From NCBI RefSeq assembly GCF_036669915.1, contig NC_089325.1:3728683-3792682 (forward strand): a stretch of DNA of 64,000 bases, read 5' to 3'. Below the pieces are notes generated by a model. It did not search any database. It worked only from the letters and a program-made list of their open reading frames with translations, and was not told the origin of the DNA. The translations under genes and the position numbers were made by a program. Each line of letters opens with the position of its first letter. The first letter of the stretch is position 1. This document shows positions 1-11,100 of the stretch, one piece after another. Source of the DNA: Pocillopora verrucosa. Lineage: Eukaryota > Cnidaria > Anthozoa > Scleractinia > Pocilloporidae.

Positions 1-2849
1 AACTAGACCTATGCTTTCAAGGTATTCCATGGCCGCCGCAATCTGGGAAATCATCTGCAGCAGACTGTACACTGACTGCCGTGGCATGGCTTCCACGATG
101 TTCCCATACATGGCAAAATCCACCACCTAAAGTAAACATCATTGATCTAAGTGCAGTACTGAATTACCAGTTCAAACATGATTTCAATTCTAGCAAATTC
201 TTGCAGCTTCCAGCTGTAATTTATGAGGAAACATGCAACAGCTAAAGGAGAGAAGTAAAAATCACATATTAGAGTTAAAAAGTGTTAAAAAAAGTCTGTT
301 GATACATGTACCTAATACAAAATAAAAACTGCTGGTTACAGAACCTAATTTTTTTCACCTTCAATTTTGGGCCTGTAAACAGTACAGGCCTGAGAGTTCA
401 TTTTAATACTATGCAGTGTTTATTTCTTTTATCTTCACTTACCAGAGCTATGGAGTTAGTGTACAGTCCAGGCAAAATCACTCCATAAAGATGAAGGACA
501 TTCTCATGATTCAGTGATGCCGATAATTCTGCCTCATGGAGAAAATGTTTCCTTTGGGACGGAGCTCGGTCATACCTTAAACAAACTCTAATCTACAATT
601 AAGAAATGAACACAATGAAGTCAAGTAATATTCATAACAATTCCAATTCAATAATTTTTTGAAATAATATTGTAATTGCCATGGGCAACTGGATAAATTC
701 AAATCTGCCCAAGTCATACCAATCAGAATATTATGCTGTATTTAATTAACCTTTTCTCCATTTGGTTTTGTCCAGATGGCTTCAAAAACAGATCCAGATA
801 CTGGTCCTGATGAAATCTTCTTCACAACATGAATTTCATCAACAGATATAAATGGTACTCCATGGGACTCCAATTGAGCTTTGTAGGGAAGTTTTCCATG
901 TGTCTAAAAGGAAGGAAGATACCAACAGTTACACTTGACTTTTGTTTTCTTATAACCACAGCTATTCATTATCTGTACAACTCTGCTCATGTTTGAGCAT
1001 AAATGCTGCAACCTGATTGGCTTTGCTAGTCTGTACCAGTTCTTTATTTGAGAGAGTACAAGTAAAGTGGGTAATCATGAAGAACTGCTCCCCTTTACCA
1101 ACAGTGGGTCAACAACTTAGCAATAGGCCACTCAATTTTTATATGCAATTGATGATTGACAACTGATATACTCAATAGTCCATTTTACAGTGGAGTGCTT
1201 GGTTGCCAAGCCTTTGAACAGGATTGAGTGAATTTATGTTATAATAATCCTTTTCTTCCAAGAAAGCATGCATAGCTTCCACCATTCACCACATGCCAAT
1301 GGTGGTTATTGTGTGTGTGTGCCCAGAGAACCATAATCCAGCCAGTTCATTATCTGAGTCACCTTATAAGGAAATACATTGTGCCAACCGTTGCAGAGCT
1401 GAAAAAAGCTCCAAATATCCTAACATTCAAGGTTTAAATATAATTTAATAAAACCATTATTAAAACTCACATCCAACATGTACTCAAGGAATCATTGTTA
1501 AATAACCCCATTGCAAAGTCTTTAGAAACTTAACTTATGTCATCATTATAACCTGTATGTGAGGTTTAGCTATTACATCATGGGCTCATCCTCCATTATA
1601 AACAAAAGAAACCCAAACCTACCAGCGCCAAATTAACAAAATCAGCTGTCCCTACTTGCTGTGGAAGTTGTTTCAGCTGGTCTTTAGCAAATTTAGGAAG
1701 AAGTCTAAATCTCCTAAGTGCTTCATCATCTAGTCCATTCAAATCAGCTATAGAACGGATTTTCAAGTCATAACACAACACATTGAAACTATCTCTGAGG
1801 TTGTGTTCAGCCAGAAGAAGATAAAGCTTGTCAAGTTCAGTTAAATTTTCCACTCGAAGACTCCTTGGGGCCTATACAAGAAGAACATCATAATTACTTT
1901 TAACAATATATACCGCAGAACCCTTCCATGTGACCACCCTGTTTACCCTTTCACTCCCTGCAGACAACAAAAAAGGAATGAATTTATCCTAACAATGTTA
2001 CATAATTTCAAACAGAGAAGTGATGAGAAAGAATGTAATTATCAACTAGAAGATACTGTTTGATGTAACAAAATAGCCTTATTTGTGGATTAGACGCAAA
2101 CACCTTAATCTAGCATCCAGTTTACAAAACATCGAGGAACTATGTCTCCTACCCATTCATAGGACCATCTCATCACCATTATTACTCCCTTTTGGAGCTG
2201 AAACTTGAGATTATTTAAAGCCTCAACAATTGAACCCTTCAACTCCCAAAAGTAATTGATACTTAACTTTTCCCTAAAATATGCGCACATTATTCAGCAA
2301 ATAGGTTATGAGAATACTCAAACTTATCAGGTAGAAGTTGTTATCTTGATCTAGCACCTAATTCTTGCAACTCATTTACAAGGTAACGTGTAGCAGCTAG
2401 AAGGGAGAATTAACAATCAGACCTTGGGAGTTAAAAGGTTAAATGGCTTCCTATCAAGTTTAAAACTAGAAATATTGATTACTCTGGTTGATGGCTTGCA
2501 ACATGGCCTTTTGAACACAAATTTTCTCAAATAATTAAAAAAAGTCAAGTTTTAATCCTTAAACTCCCTTGAGTGACTAAGACAGAACTTCTCATTACAA
2601 TATCAATACAATATCAACCAGATAAGTAATGAGAAGAAAGAAAAATATAAATTTGGGGATAGTTAGTTGATCCAATGCTTAACTCTCTGAACTAACAACA
2701 TAAGACTTGTATGGTTGACAGAAAGGAGAATTACAAATTTGATCTGAGAGTTAAAGGGTTAAATAAACAACTACCATGACACTTACATTTTTATCTGCCT
2801 TTGGTTGTCTCTTAAGCTTTTTCATCATATTGAAAGTAACCAGAGACTC
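1..2849 (-). CDS. ROCO-1-like kinase-domain gene, 5' part (runs off the left edge)
   Basis: Five exons read on the minus strand: 2787-2849, 1623-1871, 751-903, 443-592 and 1-126, all with GT-AG borders and phase 0. Exon 2 encodes a SAM-like helical domain (DKLYLLL...FNVLCYDLKIRSIADL). Exons 3-5 encode the N-lobe and start of the C-lobe of a tyrosine-kinase-like fold: glycine loop (KKISSGPVSGSVFEAIW), alpha-C (HEAELSASLNHENVLHLYGVI) and alpha-E (MEYLESIGLV). The HRD and DFG motifs lie outside the window. The VAIK lysine position reads VCLRYD, so it is arginine, as in ROCO-1. Exons 3 and 4 have exactly the ROCO-1 lengths (153 and 150 nt), so this is a paralogue. The start may be the ATG pair in exon 1 (ATG at 2826-2828) after a noncoding exon. 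Whether Roc, COR and Death domains follow cannot be seen here. Confidence 0.75.
2233..2440. repeat. Short inverted-repeat element (TTAACTCCC family)
   Basis: A 17-base terminal repeat at 2233-2249 pairs with 2424-2440 (two mismatches). The interior matches, in reverse orientation, the element at 5148-5342, including a shared segment around TTGCAACTnATTTACAAGG. It lies in the first visible intron of the left-edge gene and has no coding capacity. It is MITE-like; no target-site duplication was confirmed. Confidence 0.7.
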
Positions 2850-3539
2850 CTAAAAGAGATTTAGACAAAGAAGAGTGGGACGAAAGAAAAACTGTACATC
2901 ACGTACCAGCAAGTGTGTCGAAACTTTGGGGGGTGTGGCATCAATAAACATAGCGCTCTAAATTGCTTTTTCCCACATGGGTAGACTAGACTTTTTCGAT
3001 GATATTTGAAATATTGCATTCATATGTTGGCAATGAAACTAACAAAGAAAAAAGAAGCAGTATCAGTGATGATTTGAGTACGTTCTGAGGCTTGATTCAT
3101 CGGTAATGGAGCAAATATGTATTATTTAAGGAAAAGTATGCACAATCGATCAGCGATAAAAATTCAAGTTTTCCCATTCAAACGGCATAGAAACGGAACT
3201 CTTGGTAAGATATATACTTACATGACACCAAAACTCGCATCTTACTGATTAGACAAAAACAAACCGCTTTCTATCAATTTCCTGTGTATTGAGAATGTTT
3301 CGTGCACCGAGTGCACGCTGCAATATCCACAAGGCGTTCCAAGTCGTTCGTCTCCAATCCTAGCATCTTGGTCACATGTAAAAATCTGGCCAATCAGAGG
3401 AAACATGCGTGGCTTACATGCGTTCTACAACCTTTGATCTTCCCTTACAACGAAGGTCTACGGATTTCGCCGGTCGAAGCCTAAGTTCTTGTCGAGTGTT
3501 TAATAGTTTTGGCTGATTCATTACTCTAGGATATTCAAA
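2850..3539. promoter_or_regulatory. Head-to-head intergenic region of the left-edge gene and ADP/ATP carrier
   Basis: The minus-strand kinase-like gene begins at or above 2849. The plus-strand carrier has a noncoding first exon ending at 3539, where a strong donor (GTAAGTGG) starts at 3540. The intervening few hundred bases hold no supported coding exon and must contain both promoters. No TATA box was identified. The extent is an inference from the two gene models. Confidence 0.45.
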
Positions 3540-4472
3540 GTAAGTGGTAATTTCTTTATCTGACCTTTTAAATCTTTTGTGATTACTGTTTATTTATCCA
3601 TGAAGCACATAATTCGTGAAAGTTGTGATTTCGAGTTGTGATATTAGAGAGCGTCACTCGCGCAAAAGATTCGATTCGATCGCAAAGTTACGAAAATATA
3701 GTGATTCTTGTGAGATGTTGAAGAAACTTCGGTTTTAAAGCTCACTTTAGCCTTCTTTCATTTAAAGTACTAAAAGGTTTTTTCCTTGAATTCCGCCTTT
3801 GCCGGTCGAAGATGTTCCAACGTGATTGGTCACGTGGCTCAGTTGAGATTAAAACTTCATTAACAAAATTTTTACGTTTGTCGATATTCTGTTGGCCACA
3901 GGAAAGCCTTAAAATATCAGTTTATTGCTGTTATACCCAATCTTGACCAATAATTTCTTTCGATACTTTCTGATTTGATATCGACATCGTTTTCGGAAGT
4001 GACGTTTTCTGTGCATTCCTTCGATAGTTTCCGCTCGTACAACCCTCGTCAATTTTGAAATGTACTTAATAATCACCGTCCCTCGCGGCGAATATTGTTT
4101 CCTTAAAACCTTTCTACCGTTTCCTTTTTATACTTTGTGTTTGTTCGGGAAGTGATAGTTCAGGTTAAGTGTAATATAGTAAAGGCTTAGTGGTGAAAAA
4201 AAGAAACTGCAAATCGAACTGCAACTCTTGTCACTTGGGAACTTGTACATGTGGAAACTTGTCCTCTTTACTAACTGTACGTCTTCCAACAATTGGTGAA
4301 CTCGTCTAGATAAAGAAAAGGACATTCCTTCTGGCATAGGCTTCCCTTTTTTAATCAATTCTTGAAAGTATGCATTTGTTTTAAAGTTCATATTTGTAAA
4401 GATTTAATTTGCAACCAGCAGATTATTCCTACAGTTGTGTGAGAAATGTAACCTTTTTTCCATTTCTTTCAG

Positions 4473-6070
4473 ATGGCAAAAGTGGTTCCAAGTGAGAAAA
4501 AGCTACATTTTATTGAGAACTTTGGACTTAGTGGTGCTGCTGCTATCATTTCCAAAACTGCTGCTGCCCCAATTGAGAGAGTGAAGCTTCTTGTTCAAAA
4601 TCAAGATGAGATGTTGAAGGCTGGACGCTTGGATACCCCATACAAGGGTGTTGTGGACTGTACGATGAGGACATACAGAGCTGAGGGTTTTCTTTCTTTC
4701 TGGAGAGGTGAGAAGTTTTGATTCATAAGTCAGTCTGCCTCTTTGTAGTTAAAAGCAGTTCAAGCTGTCAGAGAATGTTTACTACTCTACTACTCCATCT
4801 GGATGGTAAACCATTCTATTGCAGATCTCCCTTCCCCCTCCTCGAATTTGAGAGGGGGGGGGGGAGAGGGAGTGATAGGCATGGAGTTGTGTGGAGAGCA
4901 CTTGCCTCAACCGAAACAACCCAACTTTGGTTTGCAAACCTAGTGTAACTTGTGGGTTAATTTGGCTGATGGTTATCCTCCTAATTCTAAGGGTTTTTTT
5001 CCAGTCACTCTTCTCTCTTTTACAGAAACCCTCTCAAATGGTTGCTTTGCGACCTGTGTAATTGCTGATTTAAATTGTCTTGCTGGTGTAAAGAACAATT
5101 TAAATCTTGGGTGTAGAGTGAAAACAGAATTTAACATTTGCCAAACCCTTTAACTCCCAAGATCTGATTGTTAATTCTCCCCTCTAGCTGCTACACTTTT
5201 CCTTGTAAATTAGTTGCAAGAATTTGGTTTACGATCAAGATAACTTCTCATTGATAATTTAAAGTATACTCATAACTTTTTTGCTGGACAACATGAATGT
5301 TGTAGGGAGAAGGTAAATGTTAATAATTTCTGGGAGTTAAAGATTAATAGAACCATATACTCTTTTGCTCTTCTCCAGGTAACCTTGCCAATTGCATCCG
5401 TTACTTTCCAACACAAGCTTTGAACTTCGCTTTCAAGGATCAGATTAAGGCCCTTTTCAAACCCAAGAAAACTGATTCCTATGGGACCAAGTTTAGCAAG
5501 AATATTGCCTCTGGTGGAGCTGCTGGTGCCATGTCCTTGCTGTTCGTCTACTCTCTGGATTACTGCCGAACAAGGCTGGCCAATGATGCAAAGGCAGGTT
5601 CTAAAGGGGGTGATAGGCAGTTCAACGGCATTATTGATGTGTACCGCAAGACACTGGCATCTGATGGTATCGCTGGTCTGTACAGAGGTTTTGTCATTTC
5701 CTGTGTTGGTATCATTGTGTACCGTGGCTTCTATTTTGGTCTGTATGATACCCTGAAGCCACTTCTGTTGGGTGAAGATGCTGGACTGCTCATCTCCTTT
5801 GTCTTGGGTTATGGTGTAACAGTATCTGCTGGCCTGGCCTCTTATCCAATTGACACCATCCGTCGACGCATGATGATGACATCAGGAGAAGCAGTGAAGT
5901 ACAAGGGTTCCATCGACTGCACTGTGCAGATTATCAAGGGCGAGGGTTTCATGTCCTTGATGAAGGGTGCTGGAGCAAACATCCTCCGTGGTATGGCAGG
6001 TGCTGGTGTCCTGGCTGGCTTCGATGAGTTCAAGAAATTGTATCTCAGTATTCGCTTCAAGGATGCCTAA
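4473..6070 (+). CDS. SLC25A4: ADP/ATP translocase (mitochondrial carrier)
   Basis: Coding exons 4473-4707 and 5379-6070 join in frame (TGG AGA G|GT AAC) to give 308 residues, typical of the family. The protein exchanges ADP for ATP across the inner mitochondrial membrane. Three mitochondrial-carrier repeats are visible: [12 protein letters not shown] with FLSFWRGN, then [12 protein letters not shown] with GLYRGF, then [13 protein letters not shown]. The RRRMMM hexapeptide is diagnostic of ADP/ATP carriers. The start is the ATG at 4473, immediately after a splice acceptor (TTTCTTTCAG). A 5'UTR intron therefore runs from 3540 to 4472, and the untranslated first exon ends at 3539. Nothing is missing or disrupted. 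It is flanked by two ROCO-type genes but is a housekeeping gene unrelated to them. Which vertebrate paralogue it matches is not meaningful in an invertebrate. Confidence 0.97.
5148..5342. repeat. 195-bp inverted-repeat element in the ADP/ATP carrier intron
   Basis: A perfect 12-bp terminal inverted repeat, CTTTAACTCCCA at 5148-5159 and TGGGAGTTAAAG at 5331-5342, bounds a noncoding body. The body resembles 2233-2440 in opposite orientation. It is a MITE-like element within the intron between the two coding exons. Confidence 0.75.
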
Positions 6071-7790
6071 ATTTTTGAACTAATCTGACTGTATCAGCTG
6101 AATTACTGAGTGGATATTTTAACAGTTTTTGTGATTTTCACTGATGGGACAAGATTTGTCTGACATGTAAATGTTGCAAACTAAACTTGTTGGTGTTTTT
6201 TGGAACAGCTAAATATGTAGTGTGAAATGGTGCACAGTTAAAAATGTCCCAATTGACGGAAATGACTTATTAAAAAATAGTAAAGATTGTAGATCCTGTG
6301 TGTTTCTTTTAAATACAGCCCAGTCAGTCCTGAGCAACCAACCTTTTTCAGAATTAACCCTCTTTGGAAGTAACAGTGTTGTCTCTCAATCATTGGTCTT
6401 CCTTGCAGCAACTTTGTAGTCTCATAGAGAAACAAAGTGGGAAGAGTGAACTCTTGTGTACTGCTTCAATCACTTCCTGATTTTCTTTGTGTTTGTTTTT
6501 TAAAACTGTGACAACCATGGGAAAGCCAAGAGCCTGTTTCCCTTGTCCTTACTGTTTTAGTGCCCTACTTTGCAGGCTGTAACCACTAAAATTTTCTGCC
6601 TGAAGTACTCCTTAATACTGCCAAAAATTGCTTGGAATTCTTGAAAATTCAACAGGTAGAAAGATTGCTCTACTGGTTTGAAAATCTATTTTACTTTTAG
6701 TGCTTATTTAAATATGCCTTGTGCAACCTACTTTAAAAGGAATGGTCCCAAGTCATTCAGAGAGAAAAACCTGAAGAACAATGGGAGTTCTGAGTGATTC
6801 TGGAAGCTGTTCTCTTAACTTTCATCAGATAATGAGAGAAGCTTTGAGTACTTCATTCCTTGATGAAATTTTTGCCAATGATCATAATCAAAGCAGGAGG
6901 GACTTCAGAGAGTTTAGGGTGCCAAAGGGAAAAACTTCATGGTGAGGGTTTAGCTTATTTCTTCAACAATGAACTGCCAACAAAGATCATAATTTTGAAA
7001 ATTTATTCTCCAACAGTTTGTTATACACCTTCCAAACATTGTGTTTGCATGATTTTGTTTTCTTAGAAAAGGTTACATAATCTGCCATCCCCTATTTCCA
7101 AGGAATGTAGCCTTCAAATTATCAAATTATGTACAATGTAAGGAACTTTTCTCCCTAGGGAAAAAGATCTTGTTAATTGCCTACTTAACTAATGGTATTG
7201 AACACCAACAATAAGAAATTATCTAGAATGGTGGCAACCTTTCTTCAACTCTTGTTTCTTTGTTAATATCTTTCTTGGACATGGGAAACAAATAATATTC
7301 AGAACAAATTCTGGGGCAGATCACATACAAAATTTTTTATAATTTACAACAGTTCTCAATCAAAGGAAAATTAAGTTTTTGTTCATTACAAAGATCATAT
7401 ATTGGAGACATATATAATATGCCAAACTGTAAAAGCTCTCAATTCTTGTACATGCTACTTTATTATGAACCCAGGTACTACATTAAGAGGTGTATGCAAA
7501 GCTTTTGGAGATTCCAGAGTAAGTTTCTTCTTTTGTGTATTCTGTATCTTTGAAAATTCCCTTTCTTTGTAGTTTTTGTTCTCTTTGTATGTGTACTCCA
7601 TGTTGTAATAAGAATAACAGCTTACAATAAGAAGAAAAGAAAAAAAAATATGAGCCCTTAACAACTTCAGGATAACTAAAGGATTGAAATTGTTCAACAA
7701 ATCAATTCAATTGCATATATCATAAATATTATAATGTTGGTTTAGATAAAAGGTACTATGTGAAGGTATTTAATAATAATTATTTTAACA
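6071..7790. other. Convergent intergenic region, ADP/ATP carrier to ROCO-1
   Basis: AT-rich sequence between the plus-strand carrier stop and the minus-strand ROCO-1 3' end. It should hold both 3'UTRs. An ATTAAA near 6270 could be a carrier polyadenylation signal. Short ORFs here have no domain character. No repeat or RNA gene was recognised. Confidence 0.5.
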
Positions 7791-7796
7791 TTTATT
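7791..7796 (-). terminator. Polyadenylation signal of ROCO-1
   Basis: TTTATT on the plus strand is AATAAA on the minus strand, about 50 nt past the ROCO-1 stop codon (7848-7850). This is the expected place for a 3'-end processing signal. Confidence 0.55.
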
Positions 7797-7847
7797 CCTA
7801 CAAGAAATATAGGCTCAAGATGTATTACCCCCCTGATTAATCTGACA

Positions 7848-8156
7848 TTAAGTTTTACGCTGGTAACAATACTGTTGGGCTACACTATTTTTCTTGACTA
7901 AATCATCACACAAAGCAAGTTTTAACTCATCACATGTTGCATCCAAATCCTTCTGACTGCTCTTCCACGTTAACAGCATTTTATAGCTTTGTTCATAGAC
8001 ATTTCCTGTATTGTCTATTTCAATTTGTGCAATAGTTGTATCCTGGATGAGCAAAAGCCTTGCAATTATCTTCCACTCATCAACAATTTCCTTCGCTAAG
8101 CGTACAATTTGTATGTCTGCTATTCGTGCCAGTTGAGGACTTTCTGGAAGGTTACT
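7848..8156 (-). other. ROCO-1 C-terminal Death-domain exon
   Basis: The last exon encodes a six-helix Death-fold pattern: LAKEIVDEWKIIARLLLI, TTIAQIE, EQSYKMLLTWKS, ATCDELKLALCDD. The spacing of tryptophans and hydrophobics is that of DAPK1/ankyrin-type Death domains. The stop TAA is at 7848-7850. It is absent from the truncated ROCO-2. Confidence 0.82.
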
Positions 8157-11100
8157 CTAGTTAAAAAAAAATGTATGCAACAGTTAATTCCTTGCAAGTA
8201 AAATATACACTAACACATCTGTTGCATTTAAAGCAACTAATCAATAACATACATAAAACCAGCTGTTAAAGATTGGCAGTTTACTTGGATAATCCCTCAT
8301 CTTCCATTTCTTCATCATTGCCTCTTTATTTTCTCTCTGTTTTGATTGGTTCAAAAATAGTGTAACTGTAATGTTATAATCCTAATTCTGTTCATCTGAT
8401 TATCTTTAAATAATTTTAAACTTGTCTATAATCATTATGAAATTAACGAATATTACTAATTGAATGATTTAAAAGACAAGACTGCTTGTTAAAATATCAT
8501 TTAGAGGTAAAAGTGTTCATAAGAAGAGGAAACATTTTTTTCATCTAACCATCAGGGTGTAAGTTCATGATTGATACAAGCAGATGTCCAAGTTCGCAGT
8601 TGCCAGTTTATCAATCACCCACAGAATTGTTCACTTGGGCTACAATGTTGTTCATATACCACATTGCTGTTTCAAGAAAGGTTGTTGGAAAAAAGGACAA
8701 AAGTGCATGTGACAATCTTGAAAGGTAACAGGGTATCAATGAAAAATGTATAAATCAAAACAATTCATCAAATCCACTATGTCTCATCCTTACAGAGGCA
8801 TTTTCTGTGACTCCCCTGAAATCCTAAGGTCAAGTAACTGTGACCTGAAAACTACCTACAATTTTTCCTTTTGGGGTTGTTGCATGCACTTATCTGGTTT
8901 TTTTCCCGACAACCTTTTACAGTTACACCACAATACAAGGTACATGTTCAGGTCAGGCACACACACAAAATATGCTGACACAGAAATGCAGGATCAATGA
9001 AGTTTAGCTTCCTAGAAATACATGAACACTAAATAAGGATTACTTGCAATCATCTTACCTCAATGCTGGGGTACCAAAAGTGGAGATTACTCACAGTGAA
9101 CCTAGAATGGTCCCCTACTTGTTCTGGACATGTAAAAAGTGTTATTGAATCCACTTCAGAAGGAATGGGTAAAAAATGAAGACAGTCTTGATCTAGACAT
9201 GATGCCAATTGATGCCGTTTACACTGTACATCAGAAGATTCACAAGCATAACAAGTCACACAAACTTCATAGTGTGCATTTCTCAGCCATTGCCACTGCC
9301 CAGATAAGCTTTGCAATTCATCTTCAACGAAGGTTCTCACTTGGCAAGCTATACTCTTTTTGTTTTCAAGACTGTTGCCAGACATGTTATGGTTGTACTC
9401 CCTAAATACCAACTTGATGCAACGCTTGCTACAAAGAAGAAAAAAATCATATTGATCTCTCTTCCCTAAAATAAAGCGAGCAGCATCACAGTACAATTTC
9501 GGGGGTGTGGTACAATCCAACACGGGACAAAGTGCGATGAGGCGTGAGACAAGCTGATAGAACAAGCCATGTGGAACAAACCCATCACAGAACTTGTATA
9601 TGAGAGCACATGGATCACCCTCTTTTGGCACCAATCTCTGGGTAGGATGTGATACACGCAGTTGAGCTGGAACAAAGTATTTGATAATTTTTCCCTCACA
9701 GGAAATGTTCTGCTGTTGGTTTGGTTCTTCTTGATGTTGAAATTTTGCCAGAAAGCTAAACTTTTCCATCATCTCTAGGATACTTTGCTGCAAAGGCTTG
9801 TATCTACCCCCTTCCAAATCTTTAAACACTTTGTCAATGAGCTCCTTTTGCAAGACTCCAGTATCTTCAAGTACCTGCCACAACTCGCGATCGACAGGAT
9901 CCTTTCAATTAGAAAAATGAAAAAGAACTTACTTGGCTAATCAAATCATATGAAAATCTAGTTTTTTTGCTTCAGAAACAAACAACTTGAGATGAAGATC
10001 ATGCAATGAAAACAAGACAGATAGACTTTTGGACACTATGCTCATGGTAGGGTGAGAATTTTTGCAGACCCAGGGACACACCATTCCCTCAAGCTTGTGC
10101 CTCCCAAAGTAGTGATGACACAAATCAACCTTAATCCTATAAACCCTAACATCAGAATTAAATTTCTCCATACTGTTCTTTATACATTTCCAAAGGTGCT
10201 GACAAGGAGAATTTGTTTAAAGATAAAGAGCTTCTTTAGTTGGAGATCATTTCCTTTATTCTTGTGAACTTCATGTGTGATTCAGGGGTGATGACTGTTA
10301 CAGCTTGAAGCCCTGTCAATAGACAACTACTTTGTTACACAAACCTGTTCTTGATCAGGGCAAGTGGAGATCAGTTTTTTGAAGAGATTGGCCAGCCACT
10401 GTGTATCGAGAACTACTACATCTGTGAATCGCACAATCAGACCAAGGTCATTGAAGTAGTTCAACATGGTGTCTAGCTGATCATTGTCTGTGATGAAGCA
10501 TTCTTTCTGTGCAACTGTGTAGATTTCCTCTCTGGTCAAGAAGAAGGTTCCACCTGCTGTTAGATTCTTTAGAGCTTTTTCAAAATTGAACCACTTCACA
10601 GGAAGGTCTGCAGTTGAAATCAACCCAGATGACAAGATCTGTTGTACTCTTTTTTGGATCTGTTGAATCTCAGGTGATTTTGATGACTGCGTGTTATCTA
10701 CTCTGTAAAAAGGAGACAGTACATGTTTTTGGTAGGCTTTACGTTTAAGGCTACTACTGATCTCATCTTCAACTTGTTGGATTTCTCTGGGTGAAACCTT
10801 ATCAGCGTGTGTTCCCACCACAAGCACAGGTGGGGGAAGGCAGCGCACCTTTGACTTACACAATTCTTCAACATCATGCTCCACTGGGGGCCTGCAAATG
10901 CTGTGGACTGAGACCAACCATGACAGAAGCATGTCTAAGTTTGTCTCATTTGATGTGTTCTTCAAAGGTAATACTTGGTCTCCATGCTTAAACGATGGCT
11001 CTGCAAGGTCATTTGGTTTTTTCTCCAGGTTATGAACAAGAAGATAGATGGCTCTGTGGCAGAAGAATAAGGGATGTGTTGCATAATACAAATGCTGACC

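Noticed and set aside
4128..4391. 87-codon minus-strand ORF with an ATG inside the ADP/ATP carrier 5'UTR intron
   Set aside because: No recognisable domain, low-complexity end, no splice partners, and wholly inside an intron on the other strand. Open frames of this length are expected by chance here.
5481..5756. Overlapping plus and minus ORFs in the ADP/ATP carrier exon
   Set aside because: Shadow frames of a clear, high-confidence coding exon.
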